Source: Bacillota bacterium (lineage in GTDB: Bacteria > Bacillota > Clostridia > Lachnospirales > Lachnospiraceae). Taken from it: a DNA stretch of 64,000 nucleotides. The notes beneath the pieces were generated by a model. The model searched no databases. It worked only from the letters and a program-made list of their open reading frames with translations, and was not told where the DNA came from. A program made the position numbers and the translations under genes. The stretch covers positions 62,001 to 126,000 of the forward strand of contig JAEZZQ010000043.1 of the NCBI GenBank assembly GCA_023442465.1, given 5' to 3'. Of this stretch, positions 7,742 through 15,998 are shown one piece after another. Position 1 is the first letter of the stretch. Every line of letters starts with the position of its first letter.

Positions 7742-8608
7742 TTATTCCGCATATAGTTCCCTTATTGCCTGTTCCCAATATTTTTCAGGAATATGAGGCC
7801 ATACGCATTCTCCCACAGCCCCTTTACATAATGCCATCGCTCTATCCAATACTTGAGCGTTACTGATCCGTCCATTTCTAAGGACTCTCTCTGCCACATA
7901 GCTCCAATATGGAGCATGAATTATCAGCTTATCCTTACGCATATCCGCAATGACCTCATCCACCTCATATTCTAAGCTGATAAACTCCTCCTGCCATCCT
8001 CTTTCATGACTACTCAGTATAAGAAATTGCGTTCTTCCTTCGCTTAAAAGTGGCATCCCTACCGAGCCGGGATTTAAAGCAGACTTCTTGTTATAAATCG
8101 TTTTATTTTGCCAATGGGTATGTCCGCAAATAATCAGCCCGGTTTCCGACGCTTCAAGGATTTCAAATATTCTGTCGCTATTTGGAATCATTTTTTCGTT
8201 TACCTGATACGGCGAGCCATGGCAAATTAGAAACGGAGGATGTCCTTCGAATTCTATTCTTTGTTTCATGGGTAAAGCCTCGAAAAAGTCAATATCTTTA
8301 TCCGATAAACGATCATAGGCGTACCGCAGCATCCCCGTCGTTGAATTATTATCCGTCCATTCCCACGTCTTATCTTCCCTATTCCTATAATCGATCCAAT
8401 ATCCTTCTTTATTCCCTCTAATGAAAACACAGTTATATTTTTCCTTCATCCCATAGAGCATATCCAACGTTTTTTCCGGATAAGCCAGCTCTCCTACATA
8501 ATCTCCCAGAAATAAAAAGGTATCGATACCTCTTTCTTCCGCATATTTTATACATCTGTCGAGTGCGATATAATTCCCGTGTATATCCGCCAAAACTGCT
8601 ATATCCAT
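7742..8608 (-). CDS. Metallophosphoesterase (calcineurin-like)
   Basis: 288 residues with all five signature motifs of the metallophosphatase superfamily in order: ADIHGN (DxH), GDYVGE (GDxxD-like), RGNKEG (GN[HE] variant), ICHGSP (H) and CGHTHWQ (GHTH). The two-metal active site is therefore intact. Size and motif spacing match the YfcE/MJ0936-type phosphodiesterases that cleave small phosphodiesters. The C-terminal 90 residues (from HERGWQEEF) are a less conserved extension. The start is ATG 8608 and the first motif begins ten residues later. No operon partner is evident. Confidence 0.85.
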   Translation of the reverse strand: MDIAVLADIHGNYIALDRCIKYAEERGIDTFLFLGDYVGELAYPEKTLDMLYGMKEKYNCVFIRGNKEGYWIDYRNREDKTWEWTDNNSTTGMLRYAYDRLSDKDIDFFEALPMKQRIEFEGHPPFLICHGSPYQVNEKMIPNSDRIFEILEASETGLIICGHTHWQNKTIYNKKSALNPGSVGMPLLSEGRTQFLILSSHERGWQEEFISLEYEVDEVIADMRKDKLIIHAPYWSYVAERVLRNGRISNAQVLDRAMALCKGAVGECVWPHIPEKYWEQAIRELYAE

Positions 8609-8726
8609 CGTAATTTCCCCATTTTCTAATAATTTATCATATTTACCTTAAATACTAAATGTTTTTTTGCAAATTAAATATCCATATCCTCCAACATAAA
8701 CCTCTGCCATATAATTTTCCACTTCT

Positions 8727-9197
8727 TTATTTTTCTTTTTTATGCCCGGCTTCATACCAAACCATACATTCTTCCGCTCTTACAAATCCGCATTTTTCAT
8801 ATAACGCCCGTCCTGCTTCGGTGGCGTCAAGGCTTATTTCTGTAATTCCCTTCTGCCTTGCTTCCTCCATTAACCATGCCATCATTTTTAAGGCAATTCC
8901 CTGCCTTCTATAATCTGCACGGGTATAGACGTTCATAATATGAGCTCTTTTCCCGGCAGGATGATCGAACGTAGGCATCACATTTATATAACAAATGGAG
9001 GCACACCCAATGGCCTCACTATCTTCCACTGCCAGCACAGTAGTTTGGCCGGAGCTTTTAAAATATTCCCTTGTATTGTCTATAAACGCCTTATCGAATG
9101 ACATGATGTCGGACAACCCGTTTACAGCTTTCAGCATCTCGAGCCTGATATCCATAACCATATCTAAATCGGTATTCACCGCTTTTATCAATTTCAT
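8727..9197 (-). CDS. GNAT family N-acetyltransferase
   Basis: 156 residues from ATG 9197 (MKLIKAVNTDLDM), preceded by AGGAGA; an upstream ATG at 9248 would add 17 residues outside the fold. The GNAT fold is complete: IMNVYTRADYRRQGIALKMM is the acetyl-CoA motif A (R-x-x-G-x-A), and LDATEAGRALYEKCGFV is motif B. It transfers an acetyl group from acetyl-CoA to an unknown amine. It is one of several GNAT domains between 4 and 9 kb, giving this stretch a modification/resistance character. Confidence 0.85.
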   Translation of the reverse strand: MKLIKAVNTDLDMVMDIRLEMLKAVNGLSDIMSFDKAFIDNTREYFKSSGQTTVLAVEDSEAIGCASICYINVMPTFDHPAGKRAHIMNVYTRADYRRQGIALKMMAWLMEEARQKGITEISLDATEAGRALYEKCGFVRAEECMVWYEAGHKKEK

Positions 9198-9287
9198 TCT
9201 GTATAGTCTCCTGTATCTTTCGCTTAGCGCATGCAACTGCGCATTCAATGTTTCTGTAAGAGAGGCTCCTTTTTCTTTTACAAAAAT

Positions 9288-9332
9288 GCAGAGCTGCCCA
9301 TCCCTTTATAAAAGGATGATTAACAGCTCTGC
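9288..9332 (-). terminator. Terminator after the permease gene
   Basis: A strong stem GCAGAGCTG/CAGCTCTGC with a second paired segment inside (CATCC...GGATG). On the minus strand it is followed by a short T run. It lies 85 bases downstream of the permease stop and most likely ends the DUF362-permease transcript. Confidence 0.75.
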
Positions 9333-9416
9333 GCCATAAATTTTGTTCTTTACAGACTTCTCCGCGCAGCAGAACGCCTCCCCTTTTGAGCATCGTTTAA
9401 AGATAATCCATGATAT

Positions 9417-10316
9417 TCAAATGTTTATGATCAGACCCGTTATAAATGCAAAAATTATCACATATAACAAATACATTATAAACTGTCGAGCACCCAATAC
9501 AATTTTAACAGCGCCTAAATTGGTAATTTTTGTAGCCGGTCCTGTAAGCATAAATGCTGCAGCGGAGCCCATGCTCATACCGTCATAAAGCCACTGTTGC
9601 AGAAGAGGTATGGTTCCGCCCCCGCACATGTAAAGCGGAACGCCGATGGTAGCCGCCATCAGCACACCAAATCCCTCGTTATTGCCAAATAGTTTAACAA
9701 AAGCATCTGTCGGTACATATCTTTGAAACAATGCCGATAATACGATTCCTAAAAGAAAGTACAGCCAAGTTGCTTTCACATTCCGTCCGAAATTTTTAAG
9801 TAAGCGCAACAGGATATTAGGGTCTGTATCACGGCTTTTCACTTCTGCAATGGAAGAAAAGTTAAAAAATGAAGTTTCCCTGCAGAATACATGTACCAGC
9901 AGCCCCGCTACAATTCCACAAAAAAGACAAGCTGATATACGTACGATCAAAGCCCTCGTTCCTAAAGCAACGCTATAAATAATCAACTGCGGATTGAGTA
10001 AAATAGAAGACATCATAAAAGCAGCCAGCCAGTCATCTCTCATCCCCTTAGCTGAAAAGGATGCTGCAATCGGAATTGTTCCATACATGCAGAGTGGTGA
10101 AGCCATGCCAAGTAAACATGCCGTTACAATACCCAATACCCCCATCCTTTTATCCTTTAAGCCACTGAACAAACTATGTATCCGTTCTTTGCCGAACACA
10201 GACACTACCGATCCAATAACCATACCAAACAACCAGTACCCAAAAATCTGATTCAATTGAATACTAAAATAATACCATAGATAAATAAATTCTCTATGCA
10301 ATATATCAATCATCAA
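9417..10316 (-). CDS. Permease, DUF318/ArsP-like
   Basis: 299 residues with eight or so membrane helices. Two internally related motifs, SPLCMYGTIPIA in the first half and VPLYMCGGGTIPLL in the second, are the hallmark of the DUF318 (ArsP_1) permease family, in which Cys residues in these loops help pass thiophilic substrates. Family members export organoarsenicals or metals; the substrate here is unknown. The start overlaps the end of the preceding lipoprotein gene by 11 bases, so the two are translationally coupled and probably act together at the membrane. Confidence 0.8.
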   Translation of the reverse strand: MMIDILHREFIYLWYYFSIQLNQIFGYWLFGMVIGSVVSVFGKERIHSLFSGLKDKRMGVLGIVTACLLGMASPLCMYGTIPIAASFSAKGMRDDWLAAFMMSSILLNPQLIIYSVALGTRALIVRISACLFCGIVAGLLVHVFCRETSFFNFSSIAEVKSRDTDPNILLRLLKNFGRNVKATWLYFLLGIVLSALFQRYVPTDAFVKLFGNNEGFGVLMAATIGVPLYMCGGGTIPLLQQWLYDGMSMGSAAAFMLTGPATKITNLGAVKIVLGARQFIMYLLYVIIFAFITGLIINI

Positions 10317-11415
10317 TATTCACCAATTCATACTCACGGCTGCCAAGTCCGATTTCTTCCGCACTTTCCAATGTATGAAGTCCGTTCAATTGTTCAATTC
10401 TGTTTACAAGTTTTTCTCTGCCTTCCGCAGTATATACAAGATCAATACATGCCTGATCGAGCGCCACCGGATCGGTTGAAGCAAGAATTCCGATATCGTG
10501 AATATCCGGTTCAGCCGGTCTTCCATTGCAGTCGCAGTCTATACTGATCCTGTTCATAACATTGATATATGCAATATTCTTTCCATTCCCCAAACTGTCG
10601 GAAACAGCCTTACCAGCATCAGCCATTGATTCCAGAAAGTCATCCTGAACGCCTCCCCACATACTTATACTGCTCTTTCCTGCAGTATGTATGAGACATT
10701 TTCCTTCTTTTGAACCAATCCCTATGGAAATATTTTTAATAGCTCCTCCAAAACCAGCCATCTCATGCCCTTTAAAGTGAGAAAGTACAAGAAAAGAATC
10801 ATAATTTGCAAAGTGCGCGCCTACAAGATCCTCTTCCAGATGGGTTCCCCCATTTACCGGAAGGCTTATTGATCCGTCAGCATCCATAATATCCACCTCT
10901 GCAATATCCGTAAAGCCATGATCCTTTGCTACCTGCATATGCATAGCCGTTTCGCCGCGAGAACCGCCATATGCCGTATTACATTCGACAATTGTACCAT
11001 CCACAGACTGCACCAGGTCTTTAATCAGTTCCGGTTCCAGATAGTTGCTGGCGGGAGGCTCACCTGTACTAAGTTTCACAGCAACCTTCCCTTCCGGTGT
11101 CCAGCCCATGGCTTCATAAACTGCCATCAAACCTTCAGAGCTGATATCATCTGTCATGTAAACTTTTGGTGTCTCCTTCGGTAATTGTGTTACTTCTTCC
11201 GAATCAGAGGAATCTGTCTGTTCTGTCTCACTAACTTCCGAATTTTCTTCTCCTGAATTTTCTTCTCCTGAATTTTCCACTTTTGAACTTTCTACTTCTG
11301 AACTTTCCACTTCAGTATTAGCTGTATTACTGCTACCCTGTACATTTCCACATGCTGCGAGAGAAAGCGCTGCAACAAATATTAAAGTAAAATCAATAAC
11401 CCTTTTCCATTTCAT
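10306..11415 (-). CDS. DUF362 lipoprotein
   Basis: 369 residues. The N-terminus is a lipoprotein signal (KRVIDFTLIFVAALSLAAC, lipobox LAAC with Cys22), so the mature protein is anchored outside the membrane. Residues 25-85 form a Ser/Glu-rich linker with short tandem repeats (GEENSGEENSE; SSEVESSKVEN). The remainder is a DUF362 domain, recognisable from LSHFKGHEMAGFGGAIKN and ASTDPVALDQACIDLV. DUF362 proteins are often linked to Fe-S proteins; the cluster-binding Cys set is largely absent here. It sits in one operon with the DUF318 permease and is transcribed away from the two-component system. Confidence 0.8.
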   Translation of the reverse strand: MKWKRVIDFTLIFVAALSLAACGNVQGSSNTANTEVESSEVESSKVENSGEENSGEENSEVSETEQTDSSDSEEVTQLPKETPKVYMTDDISSEGLMAVYEAMGWTPEGKVAVKLSTGEPPASNYLEPELIKDLVQSVDGTIVECNTAYGGSRGETAMHMQVAKDHGFTDIAEVDIMDADGSISLPVNGGTHLEEDLVGAHFANYDSFLVLSHFKGHEMAGFGGAIKNISIGIGSKEGKCLIHTAGKSSISMWGGVQDDFLESMADAGKAVSDSLGNGKNIAYINVMNRISIDCDCNGRPAEPDIHDIGILASTDPVALDQACIDLVYTAEGREKLVNRIEQLNGLHTLESAEEIGLGSREYELVNIDD

Positions 11416-11570
11416 ATCTCACACCCTCCATCCCTATTATTCTTTTTCACATACTCTTTTCAATATATTTTCTAATCAGATAAAACGAACTTAATGTAAA
11501 AATGTGAGAATTCTGTGAGAAAAAAGGTAGATTTATATGAAAATATACTGAAATTGAAATTTATCCTGAC

Positions 11571-13025
11571 CTATCCTGAATTGTTTTGACTTGAATACTC
11601 AAACCAAAAAGTTGTCAGCGTTTCTTTACAGTCTACACCATAGCACATATCGTGAGCCTTTAAAAACGTGCTGACGATAGAAAGACCGATGCCGGTTCCC
11701 TTTTTACGTCCGCCATGATGTTGACTGCACTGATATCTTTCCCAGATGATTGCCCGCTCCTCTTCCGGAATAGGTTCCCCTGGATTGACGACCGACACCC
11801 GTATCCCATTACACAATTTTTCAATCACTACGGAAATCATTCCTCCATCCGCGGTATGATTGACGGCATTATTCAATAGATTTCGCATTACCTGGCAGAT
11901 TTTCATTGCATCTACATTGACAGGAATATCCTTCCAAGCGCTCTCCAGGCGGACCGTGATACCATATTGAGCGGCGTTTTGTTTGCAATGAACTACTTCT
12001 GACTCAACAATCTCATACAGATTATACCAATCCCTTTTTAGTTGGATATACCCAGCCTGCAGCTGAGAGTAATCCATGATATCGCTGACCATTTCGCTCA
12101 TCCGTCCAGCTTCTTGTATAATAAGATCAAGGTCTTCATTACGCTTCTCATCATTTTTCCAACTGATATCCCGCACCATTTCAGCATAACCCCTGATAAG
12201 GGCCAGAGGTGAGCGCAACTCATGGGACACATTGGCTATAACCTCTTTGCGAAGAACATCCACTCGTTGGAGCGCCTGACTAAGCTCGTCTACCGAATCG
12301 GATAATTGCCCGAGCTCATCATTCAGGGACAGCCCTGGTGTTGCGGTTAATTCGCCCTTTGCAAGTTTGTCTACCGTGCATTTTATAATATGTATTGGCT
12401 TCACAAAATAGCGGGACAACAATGCTGCCAACATAGCTGCGGCCAGCGACAATGTTATGCTCAATGTCACAAGCTGGCTACGGTTAATACGAAGTACCGT
12501 ATGCAGTTCATCCATTGAATGATACAAAACAATCAAAGCCTGCCGCTTTTCATACACCACCGGAATACCAATTTCAAGTATCAACGGTTCCGATCCGCAT
12601 CGTATAATTTTATGATATGATTCTCCCTGCAAAACCTGCCGGTATTCTTCACTATTCTCAAACTCACTTAGAAATACACATACCGACTCCAAAGAATTTT
12701 CATCTTGTAATCTATACCCTAAGCTGTAAAGCGCAATCAGCTTTCCGTCAACGCCGATCAGCATCATTTTTCCGTTCGTGGACTTGCTTAGAGAGGCAAG
12801 CAGTTGATCATGATAAGCAAGATCTTTTGTTTTCAGTTTTTCTATAACAGGCTGCAGGCGACTTTGTACTTCAGCAACGGTAGAATCGACATAATTGCGC
12901 TCAAACAAAAAAATCTGCACAATCCACATAAATACTATGCTAAGAGTCACCAAAAGCATCATGATCAGCCACAAGCGGACTACGATCCTGGAGTGTAAGG
13001 GCGACCTTCTACGAAGCTTATTCAT
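11571..13025 (-). CDS. Sensor histidine kinase
   Basis: A membrane kinase of about 484 residues from ATG 13025, which overlaps the end of the regulator gene (TATGAATAA). It has one N-terminal membrane helix, an extracellular sensor region of about 150 residues, a second helix near residue 195, then a HAMP linker (RYFVKPIHIIKCTVDKLAKG). The HisKA phospho-acceptor box VSHELRSPLALIRGYAEM follows, with the HATPase blocks NLLNNAVNHT and GTGIGLSIVSTF. All catalytic motifs are intact. Together with the OmpR-type partner it probably senses an envelope signal; the neighbouring lipoprotein and permease are likely targets by position. Confidence 0.9.
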   Translation of the reverse strand: MNKLRRRSPLHSRIVVRLWLIMMLLVTLSIVFMWIVQIFLFERNYVDSTVAEVQSRLQPVIEKLKTKDLAYHDQLLASLSKSTNGKMMLIGVDGKLIALYSLGYRLQDENSLESVCVFLSEFENSEEYRQVLQGESYHKIIRCGSEPLILEIGIPVVYEKRQALIVLYHSMDELHTVLRINRSQLVTLSITLSLAAAMLAALLSRYFVKPIHIIKCTVDKLAKGELTATPGLSLNDELGQLSDSVDELSQALQRVDVLRKEVIANVSHELRSPLALIRGYAEMVRDISWKNDEKRNEDLDLIIQEAGRMSEMVSDIMDYSQLQAGYIQLKRDWYNLYEIVESEVVHCKQNAAQYGITVRLESAWKDIPVNVDAMKICQVMRNLLNNAVNHTADGGMISVVIEKLCNGIRVSVVNPGEPIPEEERAIIWERYQCSQHHGGRKKGTGIGLSIVSTFLKAHDMCYGVDCKETLTTFWFEYSSQNNSG

Positions 13026-13686
13026 ATTCAAATTTATACCCAACCCCCCATGCCGTTTGAATTATTTTTCTGTAGTCACCCAGATGCTCCCTAAGTGATT
13101 TGATATGAGTATCTACCGTACGTGCATCACCATAATAGTCATAGCCCCAGACCTTATTCAACAGCTGTTCCCGGCTGAGAACAAGTCCTTCATTCTGTGC
13201 AAGATACAATAGAAGATCAAACTCTTTAGGCGGCAGATTAAGTACTTTTTCACCTACGGTTACAGTTCTCGAACCGGGCGAAACGCAGAACTCTCCAAAA
13301 AAAAGCTTATCACATGACCTTTTTCCGCTGCGCTTGAGTACGGCACCGATACGGGCCATCAGTTCCTTTGGACTAAATGGTTTCGGTACATAATCATCTG
13401 CTCCAAGATTAAAACCCAACAGCTTGTCATATTCCTCGCAGCGGGAAGTCAGCATAATAACCGGAACCTGACTTTCTTTACGTATTTCTCCCAGAGTCTC
13501 AAAACCATCGAGTTCCGGCATCATGACATCCAGCACAACGATATCAAACTGTGTGCTATTTGCTTTCTCAATAGCTTGCTGGCCGTTTTCTGCCTCTTCG
13601 CACTGATATCCATCTAATTCCGCATAAGTCATCACCAGCTTCCGAAGATGTATATCGTCATCGACAATTAGTAGTTTCGGCATCAT
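13018..13686 (-). CDS. OmpR-family response regulator
   Basis: 222 residues. The receiver domain (residues 1-115) has the acidic pair DDD at 9-11, phospho-acceptor Asp53 in VVLDVMMPELDG, and the conserved Lys in KPFSPKEL. The C-terminal winged helix (residues 125-220) carries LPPKEFDLLLYLAQNEG and RTVDTHIKSLREHLG, typical of OmpR/PhoB DNA-binding domains. It is first in the operon, with the kinase gene overlapping its stop. Confidence 0.92.
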   Translation of the reverse strand: MMPKLLIVDDDIHLRKLVMTYAELDGYQCEEAENGQQAIEKANSTQFDIVVLDVMMPELDGFETLGEIRKESQVPVIMLTSRCEEYDKLLGFNLGADDYVPKPFSPKELMARIGAVLKRSGKRSCDKLFFGEFCVSPGSRTVTVGEKVLNLPPKEFDLLLYLAQNEGLVLSREQLLNKVWGYDYYGDARTVDTHIKSLREHLGDYRKIIQTAWGVGYKFEYE

Positions 13687-13803
13687 GCTCCCCTCTTTCT
13701 TTGAATATGTATATTATTTATCTGGATAATAGATTTTATTGGTCAATAAATGTGCGGCTTGAGTCTGATACGGCCCTGGCATACCTATCAGCGAAACGCC
13801 GCT

Positions 13804-14004
13804 TTAGCTTTGCGTCTTCTTTTTTTCTAACTCCACCATTATATCATACAGACTATCTAATCGAATAGTCATATCATGCAGCTTTCTTACCTTGCAACGG
13901 GTATCTTCAGGCAAAATATCAATTTCATTTTCCAAGCGTGCTTTGTTCAAATCAGCCTCTCGGAGCTTGTCAAAAAAACAGATAACCGCATTTATTCCTG
14001 CGTG
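13804..14004 (-). pseudogene. Gene remnant, C-terminal coiled-coil fragment
   Basis: A 67-codon open stretch with no start codon, bounded upstream by a stop. It encodes a charged helical sequence containing FFDKLREADLNKARLENEI and RLDSLYDIMVELEKKK. The composition resembles the C-terminal coiled coil of recombinases or other mobile-element proteins, but I cannot name the family. It sits in the 470-base gap between the response regulator and the BtrH-like gene; the rest of that gap holds only a terminator. Confidence 0.4.
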
Positions 14005-14085
14005 TTATCGGCTCTGCATCATTGTATATATTGACTGCTGAGCAAATCGTTTCCGGTTGAAAATCAGTAAAATTAAGGCAAAAAA

Positions 14086-14125
14086 GTATTCGTGACGGAA
14101 TCTTAAAAAGATTCGTCACGAATAC
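14086..14125 (-). terminator. Terminator after the BtrH-like gene
   Basis: An 18-bp stem (GTATTCGTGACG.AATCTT and its complement, one bulged G) followed on the minus strand by six T. It is 33 bases beyond the stop of the upstream gene and is a textbook intrinsic terminator. Confidence 0.9.
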
Positions 14126-14158
14126 GGACAATGCAATATCTTTCAATAAAAAATAATG

Positions 14159-15307
14159 TTACAAAACCTTTGAAAGAAGAATCAGTTCCTCGAGTGCCTT
14201 GCTGTCCTCTTGTTTACATCCTTCAATCAACGCCGCCAGTTGCTTCCTTACTTCCGACTCAGCAAAACTACTCATTTGCTTCTCGTTTCTCTCATATCCG
14301 CCCAGAATCTTTGCCATACTACATATATTTTCTGCCACCTTGGAAAAATGCTTTTCTATCTTCTTGCAGCTATCGCTATGCTCTTCCAATTCCGCCGATA
14401 GCTTTCTCATATAAGCTGCCGCATTGCTTCGCCCGTCTGCAAGGCAGTCCATTGCATCCCCTTGACACATAAGGCGCTCTGCCAAAAGCGGTAAGACCGC
14501 ATCCCTGGGAAAGTTCGCTTCATTCAGTATACCTTCCCTCCACGCATCGTAAGCAAGAATGCCTTTCGCAAAGGTCTTGCCTTCTTTCTCATCCAGCCGT
14601 CCGTTCATTACTCTTATTGCATTTTCAATAATTTCTTTGTTTGAGATTAACGGCTTGTTTTTCTCCCCTATGGAAATTACAGCTATCGTATCGCTGTTCT
14701 CCCACCATTTGTCCAAAATAAAATAACCCGATTCATCTATCGTTACATCTCTCGCGAATTCAATGGAATCCTGAAAAAAATTCCATCCGAGCAGCGTCTC
14801 TCCATTATCTTTATAACCGGTAATGATGCAGGCCTCCGGAGGTCCGATGATTCCTAGGGCAATACAGGGAAATCCTGCCTCAATCCGCTGTTTAATAAAA
14901 TGAGTAAAATCGTTCTTCTTATCCGAGCAGTTCCCTTCAAACTTTACATCGCAGGAGGAATTCGTTCTCTTTATCATATGAAACTCCCGTCCTAGCGATT
15001 CCACTCCCAGCCTATAGACCTCCTCTGGATTGTCGAAGGTATGGATGACATCCACGTTTCCCCCATTCCACGCTCCTTTTTCCCACGTTAGACGAAAAGC
15101 TGCTCCCGTAGCTGCCATGGAAAAATCTATTCCCACATCCTGCCCCAGATAGTTTGCACAGCTTTTTACGCACATAGGATATGGCGTGCATCCTTCCGCA
15201 CCGTATTCTACCTTAGATATCCCGTATAATACCGTTGCACTTTCACTTTGTGATTTATTTCCCAAACTATTTCTCCGTTCATTTTTTAATTCATTTCCTT
15301 TATTCAT
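14159..15307 (-). CDS. BtrH-like / C39-like protein of unknown function
   Basis: About 382 residues from ATG 15307, 8 bases after an AAAGG site; a GTG nine bases upstream is an alternative. The first 190 residues have the look of a papain-like BtrH N-terminal domain: an early Cys segment (CTPYPMCVKSC), then FPCIALGIIGPPEACIITGY and LLGWNFFQDS. The second half is helical, with no clear family. BtrH is an acyl-ACP:aminoglycoside transferase; whether this protein acts as a transferase is unknown. It overlaps the end of an AraC-type regulator gene, a pairing that suggests the two work in one response. Confidence 0.5.
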   Translation of the reverse strand: MNKGNELKNERRNSLGNKSQSESATVLYGISKVEYGAEGCTPYPMCVKSCANYLGQDVGIDFSMAATGAAFRLTWEKGAWNGGNVDVIHTFDNPEEVYRLGVESLGREFHMIKRTNSSCDVKFEGNCSDKKNDFTHFIKQRIEAGFPCIALGIIGPPEACIITGYKDNGETLLGWNFFQDSIEFARDVTIDESGYFILDKWWENSDTIAVISIGEKNKPLISNKEIIENAIRVMNGRLDEKEGKTFAKGILAYDAWREGILNEANFPRDAVLPLLAERLMCQGDAMDCLADGRSNAAAYMRKLSAELEEHSDSCKKIEKHFSKVAENICSMAKILGGYERNEKQMSSFAESEVRKQLAALIEGCKQEDSKALEELILLSKVL

Positions 15308-15312
15308 GACTT

Positions 15313-15705
15313 TCACCCTTTCTTTCTATCGAGTATGCCTATACCGAATGCGCCTGCACATAGCTTTATTCTCCCTACCAGAGGACGTTTTCTCCTGAAT
15401 TCAGAAGGTGTAAGCCCCGTCACTCTCTTGAATGCGCGCGTAAAGCTATCATAATTTGCAAAGCCGTATTTAGTGGCAATATCCATAATGCTCTGATTAT
15501 TATAAAGAATTTCATAAGCGGCATTGGAAACTTTCCGAATAAGGATATACCGCGCAAGGGGTATTCCGGTTTTGTCCGCAAATATACTTCGTATATGCGC
15601 AATAGAAAATCCGGTCGCCCTTTCCAGCTCCTTATAATCGATTTTTTCTTCTACCCTGTTTTCAATATAAATAATAATTGAGCTTATCGTTAAAAAGTAA
15701 TCCAT
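15313..15705 (-). CDS. AraC-family transcriptional regulator, HTH only
   Basis: 130 residues, nearly all of them the two helix-turn-helix units of AraC/XylS proteins: YKELERATGFSIAHIRSIF (first HTH) and SIMDIATKYGFANYDSFTRA (second HTH), followed by the family signature RAFKRVTGLTPSEFRR. There is no separate ligand-binding domain, so the input must come from elsewhere, possibly from the product of the overlapping downstream gene. The start at 15705 leaves a short leader. Confidence 0.88.
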   Translation of the reverse strand: MDYFLTISSIIIYIENRVEEKIDYKELERATGFSIAHIRSIFADKTGIPLARYILIRKVSNAAYEILYNNQSIMDIATKYGFANYDSFTRAFKRVTGLTPSEFRRKRPLVGRIKLCAGAFGIGILDRKKG

Positions 15706-15826
15706 TCTATATACCGTTATTTCCCTTCATGAAGTAACTTTAATATACCATACGGATGAAAAACTTTCTCGATATTTTTAAGGATGTTACCTGCCATAAA
15801 ATAATTTCATTTTGTCTGAAAATGCC

Positions 15827-15944
15827 AGAACAAAAGTGTGCTTCTCACACTTCCGCGACCAAGTACTTTTGCCGTACAGCTTTTGTTCCGCGCGCGCAGC
15901 TGCGCATCTATCTTTCTTTCATAGGCGCACTTTCCTATGAAAGG
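15827..15944. repeat. Dispersed structured element, copy 1
   Basis: About 118 bp between the AraC gene and the ppdK terminator, closely related to 56805-56926. It starts with AGAACAAAAGTGTGCTTCTC, has the inverted arms GAACAAAAG/CTTTTGTTC, a GC-rich middle (CCGCGCGCGCAGCTGCGC) and ends in the hairpin TTTCATAGG...CCTATGAAA. In the other copy the last hairpin has different bases but still pairs. Confidence 0.65.
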
Positions 15945-15948
15945 AAAA

Positions 15949-15983
15949 AGTACTGTCACTTAATTATATTAAGTAACAGCACT
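15949..15983 (-). terminator. ppdK terminator
   Basis: Imperfect stem AGTACTGTCACTTAAT/ATTAAGTAACAGCACT, followed on the minus strand by TTTTTCC. It lies 15 bases after the ppdK stop codon. Confidence 0.85.
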
Positions 15984-15998
15984 CTTCTTATTTAAAAC

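Noticed and set aside
13804..14004. A functional small gene between the response regulator and the BtrH-like gene
   Set aside because: The open stretch has no start codon or ribosome site and begins right after a stop; it is listed as a remnant.
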